Shown: positions 40,463-50,298, counted from the stretch's first letter. The stretch: 64,000 nucleotides of DNA from Maricaulis sp039978735 (GCF_039978735.1 NZ_JBDWAS010000014.1:147189-211188); one strand, 5' to 3'. Numbers and translations are program-made. The notes: a model not told the origin generated them from the letters alone.

Positions 40463-42343
40463 CTACTCCGCCTGTGCCGTCTCCAGCGCTTCGGCGGCTT
40501 CCAGCCAGTTGAGTTCGGCGGCGTCGAGGAGGTCGACGGCCCTGGCCCGCTTGATCTGGAGGTCGGTGGCGGTCTTGGGGTCTTTTTCGTAGAGGCCGGG
40601 GGCGGCGAGGCCCTTGTCGATGATCTCGATGACGCCGCGCAGGCGTTCGGCTTCCTTTTCCCAGCGGGCGGCTGCGGTCTTCAGCGGTTTCAGCGTCTCG
40701 CGCAGCGAGGCCTTGTCGCGGCGGCGCTGCGACTTCTCGTCGGCGGGCGCAGGCTTCTTGCCCCGGGCGTCGCGAGCGACGCGGCCCAGCAGGGACTGGC
40801 GATAGGTCTCGATATCGTCGTCATAGGGCGTCACCGTGCCGTCGCCGACCACCCAGAGCCGGTCGACACAGCTTTCGATGATGTGGCGGTCGTGGGTGAT
40901 CAGCACCACGGCGCCCTCATAGGCATTGATGGCGTTGATCAGCTCGGCGCGGCTGTCCATGTCCAGGTGGTTGGTCGGCTCGTCGAGGATGAGCAGGTGC
41001 GGGCCGCCGAACGTGATCAGGTTGAACAGGAGGCGCGCCTTCTCGCCGCCGGAGAGGTTTTTCGCCGGCGTTTCCTGGCGGTCGCCGGGCAGGCCGAACC
41101 GGGCCAGGCGCGCGCGGCGCTGGGCCTCGGTGGCGTCCTCCATCAGCTCGATCACGTGCTGATAGGCCGACATGTCCGGCGACAGATCGTCGATCTGGTG
41201 CTGGGCGAAGAAGGCGATCTCCAGCTTCTTGTGCTTCCTGAGATGGCCCGAGAGCGGGTCCAGCCGGTCATTGAGCAGTTTGGCCAGGGTCGACTTGCCC
41301 GCGCCATTGCGGCCGAGAATGCCGATCCGGTCCTCGGTGTCGATATTCAGGCTGATATCGCGCAGCACCGGCTTGCCCGGCTCATAGCCCACCGACACGT
41401 CGAGCATGCGCACGATGGGCGGCGCCATGCGGCGCTGCGGATTGGGGAAGTCGAACGGGGCGACCGGGTCTTCCACCTGGGTGGCGACGACCTGCATCTT
41501 TTCCAGCCGCTTCACCCGCGACTGGGCCTGTTTCGCCTTCGAGGCCTTGGCCTTGAACCGGTCGACAAAGCTTTGCAGGTGGCGGCGCTCGGCCTCCTGC
41601 TTTTCCACCAGCTTCATCTGCAGGCGCTGTTTCTCGGCCAGCGCCTTTTCGAAATCGTCATAGCCGCCTTCATAGACGGACAGCTTGCCCTGTTTGAGAT
41701 GGGCGATCTTCTGCATCGCGCCGTTCAACAGGTCGCGGTCGTGCGAGATCACCAGGGCGGCGCCGGGGAAGGTTTTCAGATAGCTCTGCAGCCACATCAC
41801 GCCTTCCAGGTCGAGATAATTGGTCGGCTCGTCGAGCAGGAGGAGGTCGGGGCGGGCGAACAGGGTGGCTGCCAGCGCGACGCGCATGCGCCAGCCGCCG
41901 GAGAATTCGCGGCAGGGGCGCTGCTGTTCCTCGCCGGTAAAGCCCAGACCCGACAGGATCGAGCCGGCGCGGGCCTCGGCCGTGTGCGACTCGATATCGG
42001 CCAGCCGCGTCTGGATCTCGGCGATCCGGTCGGGATCCGTTGCCGTTTCCGCTTCGGCGAGCAGGGCGGCGCGCTCGCTATCGGCGGCCAGCACTACATC
42101 CATCAGCGTTTCCTCGCCGCCGGGCGCTTCCTGGGCGACCGAGCCGACGCGCACGCCTTTTTGCACACGCACATCGCCGCTCTCCGCAACGGCTTCGCCG
42201 CGGATCAGCCGGAACAGGGTCGACTTGCCGGTGCCGTTCCGCCCCACCAGACCCATCTTGGCCTTGGCCGGCAGAAAGAGCGTCGCCTGGTCGAACAGCA
42301 TCCGGCCTTCGATGCGGTAGGTGAGGTCATTGATGTGCAACAT
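40463..42343 (-). CDS. ABC-F family ATP-binding protein (complete)
   Basis: 626 residues with two ABC domains. Domain 1 has Walker A GRNGTGKST (about 35-43), signature FSGGWRMR, and DEPTNYLD. Domain 2 has GRNGAGKST (about 315) and LSGGEKAR with DEPTNHLD. A linker with a basic RRHLQSFVDRFKAKASKAKQAQSRVK stretch is present, and a C-terminal coiled-coil tail (about 545-626). The layout is close to the YheS/Uup-type ABC-F proteins, translation-associated ATPases on the ribosome. The ATG at 42343 gives the normal N-terminus. No membrane protein is nearby. Subfamily not decided. Confidence 0.93.
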   Translation of the reverse strand: MLHINDLTYRIEGRMLFDQATLFLPAKAKMGLVGRNGTGKSTLFRLIRGEAVAESGDVRVQKGVRVGSVAQEAPGGEETLMDVVLAADSERAALLAEAETATDPDRIAEIQTRLADIESHTAEARAGSILSGLGFTGEEQQRPCREFSGGWRMRVALAATLFARPDLLLLDEPTNYLDLEGVMWLQSYLKTFPGAALVISHDRDLLNGAMQKIAHLKQGKLSVYEGGYDDFEKALAEKQRLQMKLVEKQEAERRHLQSFVDRFKAKASKAKQAQSRVKRLEKMQVVATQVEDPVAPFDFPNPQRRMAPPIVRMLDVSVGYEPGKPVLRDISLNIDTEDRIGILGRNGAGKSTLAKLLNDRLDPLSGHLRKHKKLEIAFFAQHQIDDLSPDMSAYQHVIELMEDATEAQRRARLARFGLPGDRQETPAKNLSGGEKARLLFNLITFGGPHLLILDEPTNHLDMDSRAELINAINAYEGAVVLITHDRHIIESCVDRLWVVGDGTVTPYDDDIETYRQSLLGRVARDARGKKPAPADEKSQRRRDKASLRETLKPLKTAAARWEKEAERLRGVIEIIDKGLAAPGLYEKDPKTATDLQIKRARAVDLLDAAELNWLEAAEALETAQAE

Positions 42344-42420
42344 GGGAAGGCCGTTAGCGCGGAGCGGCGAGCCGATCAATCCGGAAAGGCTGATGGGTGG
42401 GGCTGTTGGTCCGCAGGCTT

Positions 42421-42507
42421 TCATATATCAAAATACACGTATAAATAGTATTATCGAAAAAGCTCTCATATGGTGTATTGAGTAATGGTAACTTATGCGG
42501 TACCAAT
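42421..42507 (+). promoter_or_regulatory. AT-rich promoter region of the toxin-antitoxin pair
   Basis: This gap between the ABC-F gene and the toxin is far more AT-rich than the surrounding sequence. It contains an inverted repeat AATAC...GTATT (42432-42452) and several TA-rich -10-like hexamers (TATAAA, TATTAT). Toxin-antitoxin operons are often autoregulated by the antitoxin at palindromes in such positions. Exact promoter and operator are not resolvable by eye. Confidence 0.4.
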
Positions 42508-42852
42508 ATGAGCGTCGGGAACGGTCGACAACTGGTCGTCTACGAAGACTCCGCGGGGGCGTGCCCGTTCCAGCACTGGTTTGACTCGTTGAAGCCCGAT
42601 GCTGCTGCGAAGGTGACGACGGCCCTGGTACGGTTGGCCCGCGGCCTGGGTGACCTTGAGCCGGTCGGCAGCGGAGTCACCGAGCTGCGCATACACTGGC
42701 AAGCGGGCTACAGGGTCTATATGGGGTTCGACGGGCCGGAAATTGTCATCCTGCTGTGTGGCGGCACCAAGCGTCGCCAGAAGGCGGATATCGAGCGCGC
42801 GAAGCGGCTATGGGCTGACTACAGGGCCCGCAAGCAGCGGGCGGGCCTATGA
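42508..42852 (+). CDS. HigB/RelE-superfamily toxin
   Basis: 114 residues. The fold resembles the addiction-module killer/HigB-like group (PF05973-type): QHWFDSLKPDAAAKVTTALVRLA at the N-terminus, GVTELRIHWQAGYRVYMGFD in the centre, and ILLCGGTKRRQKADIERAKRLWADYR at the end. Such toxins cleave mRNA on the ribosome. An upstream TTG (42478) is also in frame; the ATG at 42508 is preferred. The gene precedes its antitoxin, the order seen in HigBA-type modules. Catalytic residues are not certain from sequence alone. Confidence 0.8.
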   Translation: MSVGNGRQLVVYEDSAGACPFQHWFDSLKPDAAAKVTTALVRLARGLGDLEPVGSGVTELRIHWQAGYRVYMGFDGPEIVILLCGGTKRRQKADIERAKRLWADYRARKQRAGL

Positions 42853-43184
42853 ATACGCGGAGCAGTTCAATGCCACTCACCCGGGATTTCAGGATGATGG
42901 TGAAAGCGCGGGTCCAGAGCGATCCGGCTTTTCGAAGGGCGATGTATCGCGAAGCGCTGGAGGCGATGCTGGCTGGCGATGCAGCGACCGGGAAAGCGTT
43001 GCTGCGCGACTACGTCAACGCGACCGTAGGGTTTGAAAGGCTTGAAACCCTGACCGGCACACCGCGCAAAAGCCTGATGCGGATGCTCAGCCCGTCCGGC
43101 AATCCGGGGCTCAACAGCCTGCTTGGCGTGCTGCGGGCGCTCAACGAGGCTGATGACGTGACACCGCAAGTGCGCGTGGCCTGA
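42849..43184 (+). CDS. Antitoxin / HTH DNA-binding partner of the HigB-like toxin
   Basis: 111 residues overlapping the toxin by four bases (ATGA). The C-terminal half has a helix-turn-helix-like pattern (ERLETLTGTPRKSLMRMLSPSGNPGLNSLLGVLRAL), the Xre/HigA-like fold that lets the antitoxin repress its own promoter. The N-terminus has an Arg/Met-rich helix. Typical as the second gene of a HigBA-like pair. The ATG at 42849 has several alternatives (42873, 42894), so the N-terminus is uncertain. Confidence 0.75.
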   Translation: MNTRSSSMPLTRDFRMMVKARVQSDPAFRRAMYREALEAMLAGDAATGKALLRDYVNATVGFERLETLTGTPRKSLMRMLSPSGNPGLNSLLGVLRALNEADDVTPQVRVA

Positions 43185-43294
43185 CGGCGCCCTGCCGCGC
43201 GGCTTGTGGCGGGGGGCAAGCGCCGCTATAAGCCGCGCGAATCCCAGAGGCCGGTTTGCCCGGACAGTCACAAAAGTCTTCGAGGACCTTTCCC

Positions 43295-43717
43295 ATGGCG
43301 CTGCAACGCACCTTCTCCATCATCAAGCCCGACGCGACCAAGCGTAACCTGACCGGCAAGATCATCGCCAAGTTCGAGGAGGCCGGCCTGCGCGTCGTTG
43401 CGTCCAAGCGCATCCACATGACCCGCGAGCAGGCCGAAGGCTTCTACGCGGTGCACAAGGAGCGTCCCTTCTTCGGTGAACTGGTCGACTTCATGATCTC
43501 CGAACCGGTCGTCGTGCAGGTGCTGGAGGGCGAAGACGCCATTGCCAAGAACCGCGAAGTGATGGGCGCCACCAATCCGGCCGAAGCCGCCGAAGGTACC
43601 ATCCGCAAGGAATTCGCCCTGTCGATCGGCGAAAACTCCGTGCACGGTTCCGACGCGCCGGAAACAGCTGCCGAAGAGATCAAGTTCTTCTTCTCCGACG
43701 ACGAGATCGTCGGCTAG
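43295..43717 (+). CDS. ndk: Nucleoside diphosphate kinase
   Basis: 140 residues. The nucleotide-binding start MALQRTFSIIKPDATKRN, the RVVASKRIHM block, and the catalytic histidine in NSVHGSDAPETAAEEI (about 117) identify Ndk. It phosphorylates NDPs to NTPs. The frame is open upstream to 43256, but the ATG at 43295 gives the normal N-terminus, with GAGGA upstream. A Rho-independent terminator follows the stop. Confidence 0.97.
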   Translation: MALQRTFSIIKPDATKRNLTGKIIAKFEEAGLRVVASKRIHMTREQAEGFYAVHKERPFFGELVDFMISEPVVVQVLEGEDAIAKNREVMGATNPAEAAEGTIRKEFALSIGENSVHGSDAPETAAEEIKFFFSDDEIVG

Positions 43718-43745
43718 GCCGGACGTTCCAGACCGGATTGCAGAC

Positions 43746-43779
43746 AGGGCCTGGCACGATCGCCGGGCCCTTTCTTTTT
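43746..43779 (+). terminator. Rho-independent terminator after ndk
   Basis: A stem AGGGCC (43746-43751) pairs with GGCCCT (43766-43771), with a loop of 14 bases, followed by TTTCTTTTT. It lies 29 bases after the ndk stop. Good U-tract, moderate stem. Confidence 0.7.
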
Positions 43780-43860
43780 GCGCACCGTTTTTTGTCTCTG
43801 CGGCATTGATCCTGTGCGTTCCGCCCCCTACCTGCGCTGCACGTCGCGCGGGGAAGCTTC

Positions 43861-44484
43861 ATGGACATGGCCCTCTATCTCAGCCTGGTCGGCTTTGTCA
43901 TTGCCATGTCAGCGACGCCGGGCCCCAACAATCTCATGCTGATGTCCTCCTCGGCGCTGTTCGGGGTGCGCCGTACCGTGCCGCATTTCCTGGGCGTGCA
44001 GATCGGTTTCAACCTGTTGCTGGTCGCGGCCGTGTTCGGTCTGGGCACACTTGTGGCCCGCTATCCGGTGGCGCTGGACGTGGTGAAGATCGGCGGATCG
44101 CTGTGGCTGGCCTGGATGGCCCTGGCCTTCGTGCGGGCCGGGCTGGCGCGTCCGGCCGAGCCGGGCGAGGCCAAGGCGCCCAAGCGCCGTTCGCGGCCCT
44201 TCCGCACCTGGGAGGCGGCGCTCTTCCAGTGGGTCAATCCCAAGGCGCTCCTGATGACGATCTCGACGGCGGGCGCCTATATCGCCCTGGCCGACACCGC
44301 CGGCGAGCGGGCCATGCTGTTCATGGCGACCTTCCTGCTCTTCGGTGCGCCGTGCGGGCTGATGTGGGTGCTGGCGGGCGGCGTGATCAATGGCTTCCTG
44401 ACCGATCGCCGCCACGCCCGCATCCTCAATTTCGCGATCGCGCTTCTCCTGCTCGCCACGATCGCCATCATCCTGAAAGGCTAG
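43861..44484 (+). CDS. LysE family translocator
   Basis: 207 residues with six predicted membrane helices and the LysE/RhtB-type start: LVGFVIAMSATPGPNNLMLMSS, with the conserved PGPN motif. LysE transporters export amino acids. The substrate is unknown. It follows the ndk terminator and probably has its own promoter. Its stop codon lies within a CTAG palindrome that is also the stop of the opposing S41 peptidase gene. Confidence 0.85.
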   Translation: MDMALYLSLVGFVIAMSATPGPNNLMLMSSSALFGVRRTVPHFLGVQIGFNLLLVAAVFGLGTLVARYPVALDVVKIGGSLWLAWMALAFVRAGLARPAEPGEAKAPKRRSRPFRTWEAALFQWVNPKALLMTISTAGAYIALADTAGERAMLFMATFLLFGAPCGLMWVLAGGVINGFLTDRRHARILNFAIALLLLATIAIILKG

Positions 44485-45944
44485 CCGTCGAGCGCGGTAC
44501 GGATGCGGGTCACCAGCTGGTCGAGGACGACATCCTCCGATCCGCGCAGGACGGGGAAGTCGAGGGCGACGTCCGGTGTCACCGGATGTGACTCCAATGT
44601 ACCATTTATGCGCACGATATGGGCCTTGGGATAACCCACTATGATGCCGGTATGGGGCAGGGTGAACTGCTCCATCGCGCCATAGGTGGTGGCCATGTCG
44701 GCCGTCGTCTCGCCGGTCACGACACCGAAGCCATAGTCCTGGATCTGCGCCGCCATGGTCACCGCATTGGAGAAGCTGTAGCGGTTGATCAGCACAAAGA
44801 CCTGTCCCTCGAACCGGTCTCCGTCCGGGCGCGGCTGAGCGTAGGGCAGGTCGATCTCAATGGTCTCGCCCGGTGCATGGGCCGCATAGAGTTCGGCATA
44901 GGTCGCCGACATGCCGCCTTCACCGTCCGGCAGCGTGTCCAGGCGGGCCTGGTTCGCCGCGGTCGTCTCCTCGCTGACCCGCACGGTGAAACGCGAGGCA
45001 AAGCGGAAGGGCCGGTCCGCGATCCAGGCCATGACCGGGTCGGAGAAGGAATTGTCGCCACCGGGATTGTCGCGCAGGTCGAGGATCAGCGCTTCCGCGC
45101 CGGCTGCCCGGAACTCATTGAAACTGTTATCGACAAAGGCCGTGAACGCCGACGGGTCCCAGACATTCCCGTCCGGCTCGGTATTGTAGAAAGGACCCGG
45201 GCGCAGATAGGCGATATCGCTGCCGATCATGTGGGCCTCGCGGCCATCGAGGCTGAAAGGCTGTTCGCCCGCTTCAGCCGGCGCCAGTGCGTCTCCGCTC
45301 AGGAAGGGCAGGGTAAGCGTCTCCACCGATCCGTCGGCATGACGCACCTGGAGCGTGACTTCGGCCATATCCGGCCATTCCAGCCAGACCAGGCCACGCA
45401 GATAGGTTTCCAGCAGCGTATGCGCAAAGCGTGGCGTCTCGGCCGACAGGTGCCGGGTGAGGGTCGGGATCCAGACCGTGTTCGGCTGGCCGTTGAAAGC
45501 GAGGATCTCGTCGCCCGGCTCCAGGCCTTCAAGGTCCGCCGCCCGCGTCTCCACGAAGACCCGGCCTTCGCGGATCGAGATCGTCAGCGGCAGGACGCGG
45601 CCGCCCGCTGCGCGGAAGGCGCCATAGGCTTCCATCGGGAAATCGATACGCGCATGGGCATGGCGGGCCAGCGCGGTGAATTCCTGGAACTCCCGGCGGA
45701 TGTCCAGGCGGGTCATCGGCCGGTCGAAACCGGCCCGCATTTCCGCATGCCGCTGATCGAACACGGCCTGCGGCGTGACGGCAAACAGGTCGAAATGCGC
45801 GGCGCGCAAGCCGGCATAAAGCCGGTCGAAGTCAGCGCGGACCACGTCGGCCTCATAGACCGTGTCCGGCGTCGGGGCCTGCGCGGCGATCGGTGCCGCG
45901 AGGGCTGTCATCAGTGCGGTGCAAAGGGTCAGGCTCTTGAGCAT
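44481..45944 (-). CDS. S41 family peptidase (secreted)
   Basis: 487 residues with a signal peptide (LTLCTALMTALAAPIAAQA). A PDZ-like region lies at about 110-180 (LEGLEPGDEILAFNGQ) and the S41 tail-specific protease domain at about 240-480, with DLRDNPGGDNSFSD, INRYSFSNAV and TGETTADMATTYG. The serine in NRYSFSNA is the probable nucleophile. It likely degrades periplasmic proteins or peptides. It is divergent from the wHTH-TPR gene with 130 bases between, so the two may share regulation. The C-terminal stop overlaps that of the LysE gene. Confidence 0.85.
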   Translation of the reverse strand: MLKSLTLCTALMTALAAPIAAQAPTPDTVYEADVVRADFDRLYAGLRAAHFDLFAVTPQAVFDQRHAEMRAGFDRPMTRLDIRREFQEFTALARHAHARIDFPMEAYGAFRAAGGRVLPLTISIREGRVFVETRAADLEGLEPGDEILAFNGQPNTVWIPTLTRHLSAETPRFAHTLLETYLRGLVWLEWPDMAEVTLQVRHADGSVETLTLPFLSGDALAPAEAGEQPFSLDGREAHMIGSDIAYLRPGPFYNTEPDGNVWDPSAFTAFVDNSFNEFRAAGAEALILDLRDNPGGDNSFSDPVMAWIADRPFRFASRFTVRVSEETTAANQARLDTLPDGEGGMSATYAELYAAHAPGETIEIDLPYAQPRPDGDRFEGQVFVLINRYSFSNAVTMAAQIQDYGFGVVTGETTADMATTYGAMEQFTLPHTGIIVGYPKAHIVRINGTLESHPVTPDVALDFPVLRGSEDVVLDQLVTRIRTALDG

Positions 45945-46074
45945 TCCGGTCTCCCGTGTCTTCTTTCAGGTGGGGCTGCCCGGACACTGGGGGCGCCGCC
46001 TGACAAAAGGCCATGACCCAATCTTCCTGATCGTCTGACCTTTTTCTGACCGGGGCAAGGGGACTGTAAAATCA

Positions 46075-47309
46075 ATGAAGTACGGCAGGGCATTCAAGCT
46101 CGCAGACTGGCGTGTCGAACCGCGGGCCGGCCGGATTACCGGTCCCGGCGGCAGCCAGGATGTCGAGCCGAAAGTGATGGACCTGCTGTGCCTGCTCGCC
46201 GAAGCCGAAGGCGATGTGGTCTCGCGCGAGACCATCGCCGAGCGCATCTGGCCCGGCGTCACCGTCAATGACGACGCACTCGGGCGCTGTGTCTGGAAGC
46301 TGCGGCGGGCGCTGGGCGATCCGGCGCGTGCGCCGCGCTATGTCGCGACCGTACCCAAGCGCGGCTATCGCCTGCTGGTGCCGGCCGAACCGGAAACCCT
46401 GCCGGCGCCGGTGCGCGCCGTTCCCGCCTGGGTGCGCGGCGTCGTGGGAGCGCTGGTGCTGCTGGCGGCATTTCCCGTCTTCTGGCTGGTGCGCGAGCGT
46501 ATCGCCCCGCCCGGTGCACCAGAAGACCGCGCTGAAAGCCTGACCGACCGCGCGGACGATTTCTATTACCAGTTCCAGCCTGGCGATAATGACGCGGCCA
46601 TGCGGCTCTACGAGGCCGCCCTGGCGCTCGAGCCCGACAGTCCGCGTGCGCTCGCCGGGCTCGCCAACACGATCACCCAGCGCGTCATCCGCGCCCGGCC
46701 GGACGACTGGCCCGGCGAGGCGGGGCAGTCGCGGATCGGTGCGGCGCTGGCCTCCGGTCAGACACGCGAAACCGCGGCCGCCCGGCAGCTGGAACGGGCG
46801 GAGGCCCTGGCGCGGCAGGCCATCGCATCGGATCCCGAATACCCGCTGGGCTATCGGGCGCTGGGACTGGCCCTGTCGGCACAGGGCGATCTCGACGGCG
46901 CGATCGAGGCGCACAATCGCGCCCTGACCCTCGATCCGGATGCCTGGGAAGCCTGGGTCAACCTGTCGGATCTGCACGATCTCAAGGGCGAGGCCGATCT
47001 GGCGCTGACCTATCTGGAGCGGGCCTATGAGGCCATGAGCCGGGTCTATGACGAGCAGACCGTGCTGATCCGGCCCTGGTACAGTCCCACCGGGCTCAGC
47101 ATCGCGCGCGGCCATGCCCTGCGCGAGGACGCTGTGACGGCCGAACTCTGGTATCGCCGCGTGCTCTACTGGGACCCCTATAACCGCGCCGCCACCACCG
47201 AACTCGCCACGCTCCTGCGCGAAACCGGCGATCCGGCCGCAGCCGACGCGCTGTGCGCGGAGGGCGCCGCCCGGACGGGGGATCCGGAGCTCTGTGCAGG
47301 CTCTGAAAA

Positions 47310-47313
<4 letters not shown>
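46075..47313 (+). CDS. CadC-like membrane regulator: wHTH + TM + TPR
   Basis: 412 residues. The N-terminal OmpR/CadC-type winged helix (about 5-100) has WRVEPRAGRI and VVSRETIAERIWPGVTVNDDALGRCVWKLRRAL. One membrane helix follows (about 118-137, VVGALVLLAAFPVFWL), and then a periplasmic tetratricopeptide domain (about 160-390). This is the architecture of one-component membrane-bound regulators that read an envelope signal and bind DNA directly. The divergent S41 protease gene is an obvious candidate target. Stop overlaps the opposing arfB stop within a CTAG. Confidence 0.8.
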
Positions 47314-47726
<413 letters not shown>

Positions 47727-47834
47727 GGAACCGCTCGCCTCCTTTCCTGCGCCCGTGTTTCGGCGCTGCGCACGGAAAGGGCAAGTTGAAGAAATGCAAT
47801 TGCGACACATTCGCAATAATGCTATCCGGAGCTC

Positions 47835-48575
47835 ATGACACACTCCATCGAAATCCCGCCTGCCGCTGCCCGCGCGGCGGCAGGCCTGGCCGCCCCGGGA
47901 ACCGGGCGTTTCTCAGGCTCGGGCGCCAAGTCCTACGATGCGCGGATCCGGCGCCTTGTACCGGGCTATTCGGTTCTGCAGGAACTGATCGCGCCGGTCC
48001 TGGCGGCACGGATCGGACGCGGTGCGGCATCCATCCTGCTGAGCGGGGCGGGTACCGGCGCCGAACTGTCCGAACTGGCTTTCCAGTCGACGCAATGGTG
48101 TTTTACCGCCGTCGATCCGGCCGCCGACATGCTGGCCATTGCCGGCCGTCGGGCAGAAATGCTGGGCTGTCTGGAACAGGTCGATTTCCGGGTCAGCACG
48201 CTGGGTGAATACACCCCGCTCCACCGGCATGACGCAGCGCTGAGCGTTCTGGTCGCCCATTTCCTGCCCGACACCGGCGAAAAGGCGCGCTATTTCGCCG
48301 ATCTGGCCGACCGTCTCCGGCCCGGTGCGCCGCTGATCCTCGCCGATCTCGGACTGCTGTTCGAAGACGCAACACGCCCGGCCTTCAGCCGCTGGATCGA
48401 GTCGGTTGCGCCGGATCCATCGCTTGCCGCACGCACCGTGGAACGCATGGCGGAGGATTTTCACCCGGTCAGCGAGGCGCGTCTGGCAGAGCTGCTTGAA
48501 ACTGCTGGCTTCGCCCCGCCGGTCCGTTTCTTCCAGGCGCTCGATATTGCCGGCTATCTGACGGAAAGGTGCTGA
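47835..48575 (+). CDS. Class I SAM-dependent methyltransferase
   Basis: 246 residues. A Rossmann-type SAM site at about 60-90 has SGAGTGAELSELAF and FTAVDPAADMLAIA; later strands carry LSVLVAHFLPD and APLILADLGLLFED. The end (DIAGYLTERC) suggests a complete protein. Methyl acceptor unknown. The gene is monocistronic and converges with purN, with a 16-base gap. A GGAG lies only 3 bases before the ATG. Confidence 0.8.
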   Translation: MTHSIEIPPAAARAAAGLAAPGTGRFSGSGAKSYDARIRRLVPGYSVLQELIAPVLAARIGRGAASILLSGAGTGAELSELAFQSTQWCFTAVDPAADMLAIAGRRAEMLGCLEQVDFRVSTLGEYTPLHRHDAALSVLVAHFLPDTGEKARYFADLADRLRPGAPLILADLGLLFEDATRPAFSRWIESVAPDPSLAARTVERMAEDFHPVSEARLAELLETAGFAPPVRFFQALDIAGYLTERC

Positions 48576-48591
48576 GCCCCGGCTCGGGCCG

Positions 48592-49242
48592 TCAATCGTG
48601 CGGGTTCATCAGCAATTCGGCGCCGAATTCGCGAACCTGCAGCCGGACGCGTTCGCCGGCAACCCGGGCCTTGCCCGAGCAGGCCAGAGCGACGCATTGC
48701 GGATAGAGCTTGTGCTCGGCTTCCAGCACGCGTGCGGCCAGCGTGTCGGGCGTATCGCCGGGCAGAACCGGCACGGCGGCCTGGCCGATGATCGGGCCGT
48801 CATCCATTTCCGGACGCACATAATGCACCGTGCAGCCATGGATGCGCACACCGGCTTCCAACGCCCGCTCATGCGTGTGCAACCCCTTGAAGGCCGGCAG
48901 CAGGGAGGGGTGGATATTGATCAGGAGGTCGCGCCAGCGCTCGGTGAACCAGGGCGTCAGGATGCGCATGAAGCCGGCCAGGCAGACGATGCGCGGACCA
49001 TACATCTTCAACGTCGAATCGAGCGCTTCCTCGAAGGCTTCGCGGCCATCATAGTCGCGATGATCGACGACTTCGGTCGCGATACCCGCTGCCTCGGCAA
49101 CGGCGAGGCCGGGCGCGTCGGGCCGGTTCGAGGCGACCAGCACGATCTCGGCCGGAAAATCCTCGTCCTTCGCCGCTTCCAGCAGCGCCTGCATGTTCGA
49201 GCCGCGCCCGGAAATGAGCACGGCGATCTTGGTCTTCGCCAT
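48592..49242 (-). CDS. purN: Phosphoribosylglycinamide formyltransferase
   Basis: 216 residues. GART family: RGSNMQAL near residue 13, the NIHPSLLPAFKGLHTHERAL block with the catalytic His, and the GCTVHYV...DGPIIGQAAV segment. It formylates GAR in purine synthesis using formyl-THF. It follows purM by 15 bases, the usual purM-purN pairing. AGGA precedes the ATG. Confidence 0.95.
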   Translation of the reverse strand: MAKTKIAVLISGRGSNMQALLEAAKDEDFPAEIVLVASNRPDAPGLAVAEAAGIATEVVDHRDYDGREAFEEALDSTLKMYGPRIVCLAGFMRILTPWFTERWRDLLINIHPSLLPAFKGLHTHERALEAGVRIHGCTVHYVRPEMDDGPIIGQAAVPVLPGDTPDTLAARVLEAEHKLYPQCVALACSGKARVAGERVRLQVREFGAELLMNPHD

Positions 49243-49257
49243 CGGGATTATCCTGGG

Positions 49258-50298
49258 TCAGGCTGTCTCGACTTGCCCGACAATCATGGCGCGCTCGCCG
49301 GTCAAGGCAAGCGCCTCGAGGGCCGCATCCGCAGTCTCCGGTGCGACGCATAGCAGCATGCCGACGCCACAATTGAAGGTTCGGTGCATTTCGTGGACCT
49401 CGATCCCGCCGGTCTCGGCGAGCCACTGGAACATCGGCGGCAGGGTCCATGCGGAATAGTCGATCCGGGCTTCCAGACCGTCCGGCATCATGCGCGGCGG
49501 GTTCTCGACCAGACCGCCGCCGGTGATGTGGGCGAGGCCCTTCACCAGGCCGGACTTGATCAACGGCAGGCAGGATTTCACATAGAGCCGCGTCGGCGTC
49601 AGGAAGGCTTCGCCGAGCGTCTTGCCCGGCTCGAACGGGGCCGGGTCGGACCAGTCCAGCCCGGCGACTTCCATCACCTTGCGGACCAGCGAGAAACCGT
49701 TGGAGTGCACGCCGGAGGAGGCGAGACCGATCAGCACATCGCCGGCTTTCATGGCGTCATGATCGGGCAGGAGGCGGCCGCGTTCGGCAGCCCCGACAAC
49801 GAAGCCGGCCAGGTCGAAATCATCCTCGGCATACATGCCGGGCATTTCCGCCGTCTCGCCGCCGATCAGGGCGCAGCCGGACTGTTTGCAGCCCTCGGAA
49901 ATGCCCCTGACGATGGCTTCGCCGCGCGCCGGGTCGAGCTTGGAGGTCGCCAGATAGTCCAGGAAGAAGAGCGGTTCGGCGCCCTGGGCCAGCACGTCAT
50001 TGACGCACATCGCCACCAGATCGATGCCGACCGTATCGAGAATGCCCGTCGCGATTGCCAGTTTCAGCTTGGTGCCGACACCGTCCGTGCCGGAAATCAG
50101 GATCGGGTCGTGATAGCCGGCGGCCTTGAGGTCGAAAGCGCCGCCGAAACCGCCCAGATCGGCCGCAGCACCGGCCCGGCGCGTCGCGGCAGCAAGCGGT
50201 TTGATGCGGTCGACCAGGGCATCGCCGGCGTCGATGTCGACCCCGCTGTCTGCATAGGTGAGCCCGTTCTTGCGTCCGCTATCATCGGTTCCGGCCAT
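49258..50298 (-). CDS. purM: Phosphoribosylformylglycinamidine cyclo-ligase (AIR synthetase)
   Basis: 346 residues. It has the start GLTYADSGVDIDAGDALVDRIK, then GFGGAFDL, the ATP-grasp-like SGTDGVGTKLKLA and VGAAERGRLLP and GLVKGLAHITGGGL blocks. It closes the imidazole ring of AIR. The frame is open further upstream, but the ATG at 50298 gives the family start and has GGGGA before it. It forms an operon with purN and is divergent from the DUF2066 gene (132 bases). Confidence 0.95.
   Translation of the reverse strand: MAGTDDSGRKNGLTYADSGVDIDAGDALVDRIKPLAAATRRAGAAADLGGFGGAFDLKAAGYHDPILISGTDGVGTKLKLAIATGILDTVGIDLVAMCVNDVLAQGAEPLFFLDYLATSKLDPARGEAIVRGISEGCKQSGCALIGGETAEMPGMYAEDDFDLAGFVVGAAERGRLLPDHDAMKAGDVLIGLASSGVHSNGFSLVRKVMEVAGLDWSDPAPFEPGKTLGEAFLTPTRLYVKSCLPLIKSGLVKGLAHITGGGLVENPPRMMPDGLEARIDYSAWTLPPMFQWLAETGGIEVHEMHRTFNCGVGMLLCVAPETADAALEALALTGERAMIVGQVETA

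Noticed and set aside
40442..42448. A 668-codon plus-strand open frame antisense to the second ABC-F gene
   Set aside because: Composition bias artefact; the minus strand carries complete ABC-F motifs.
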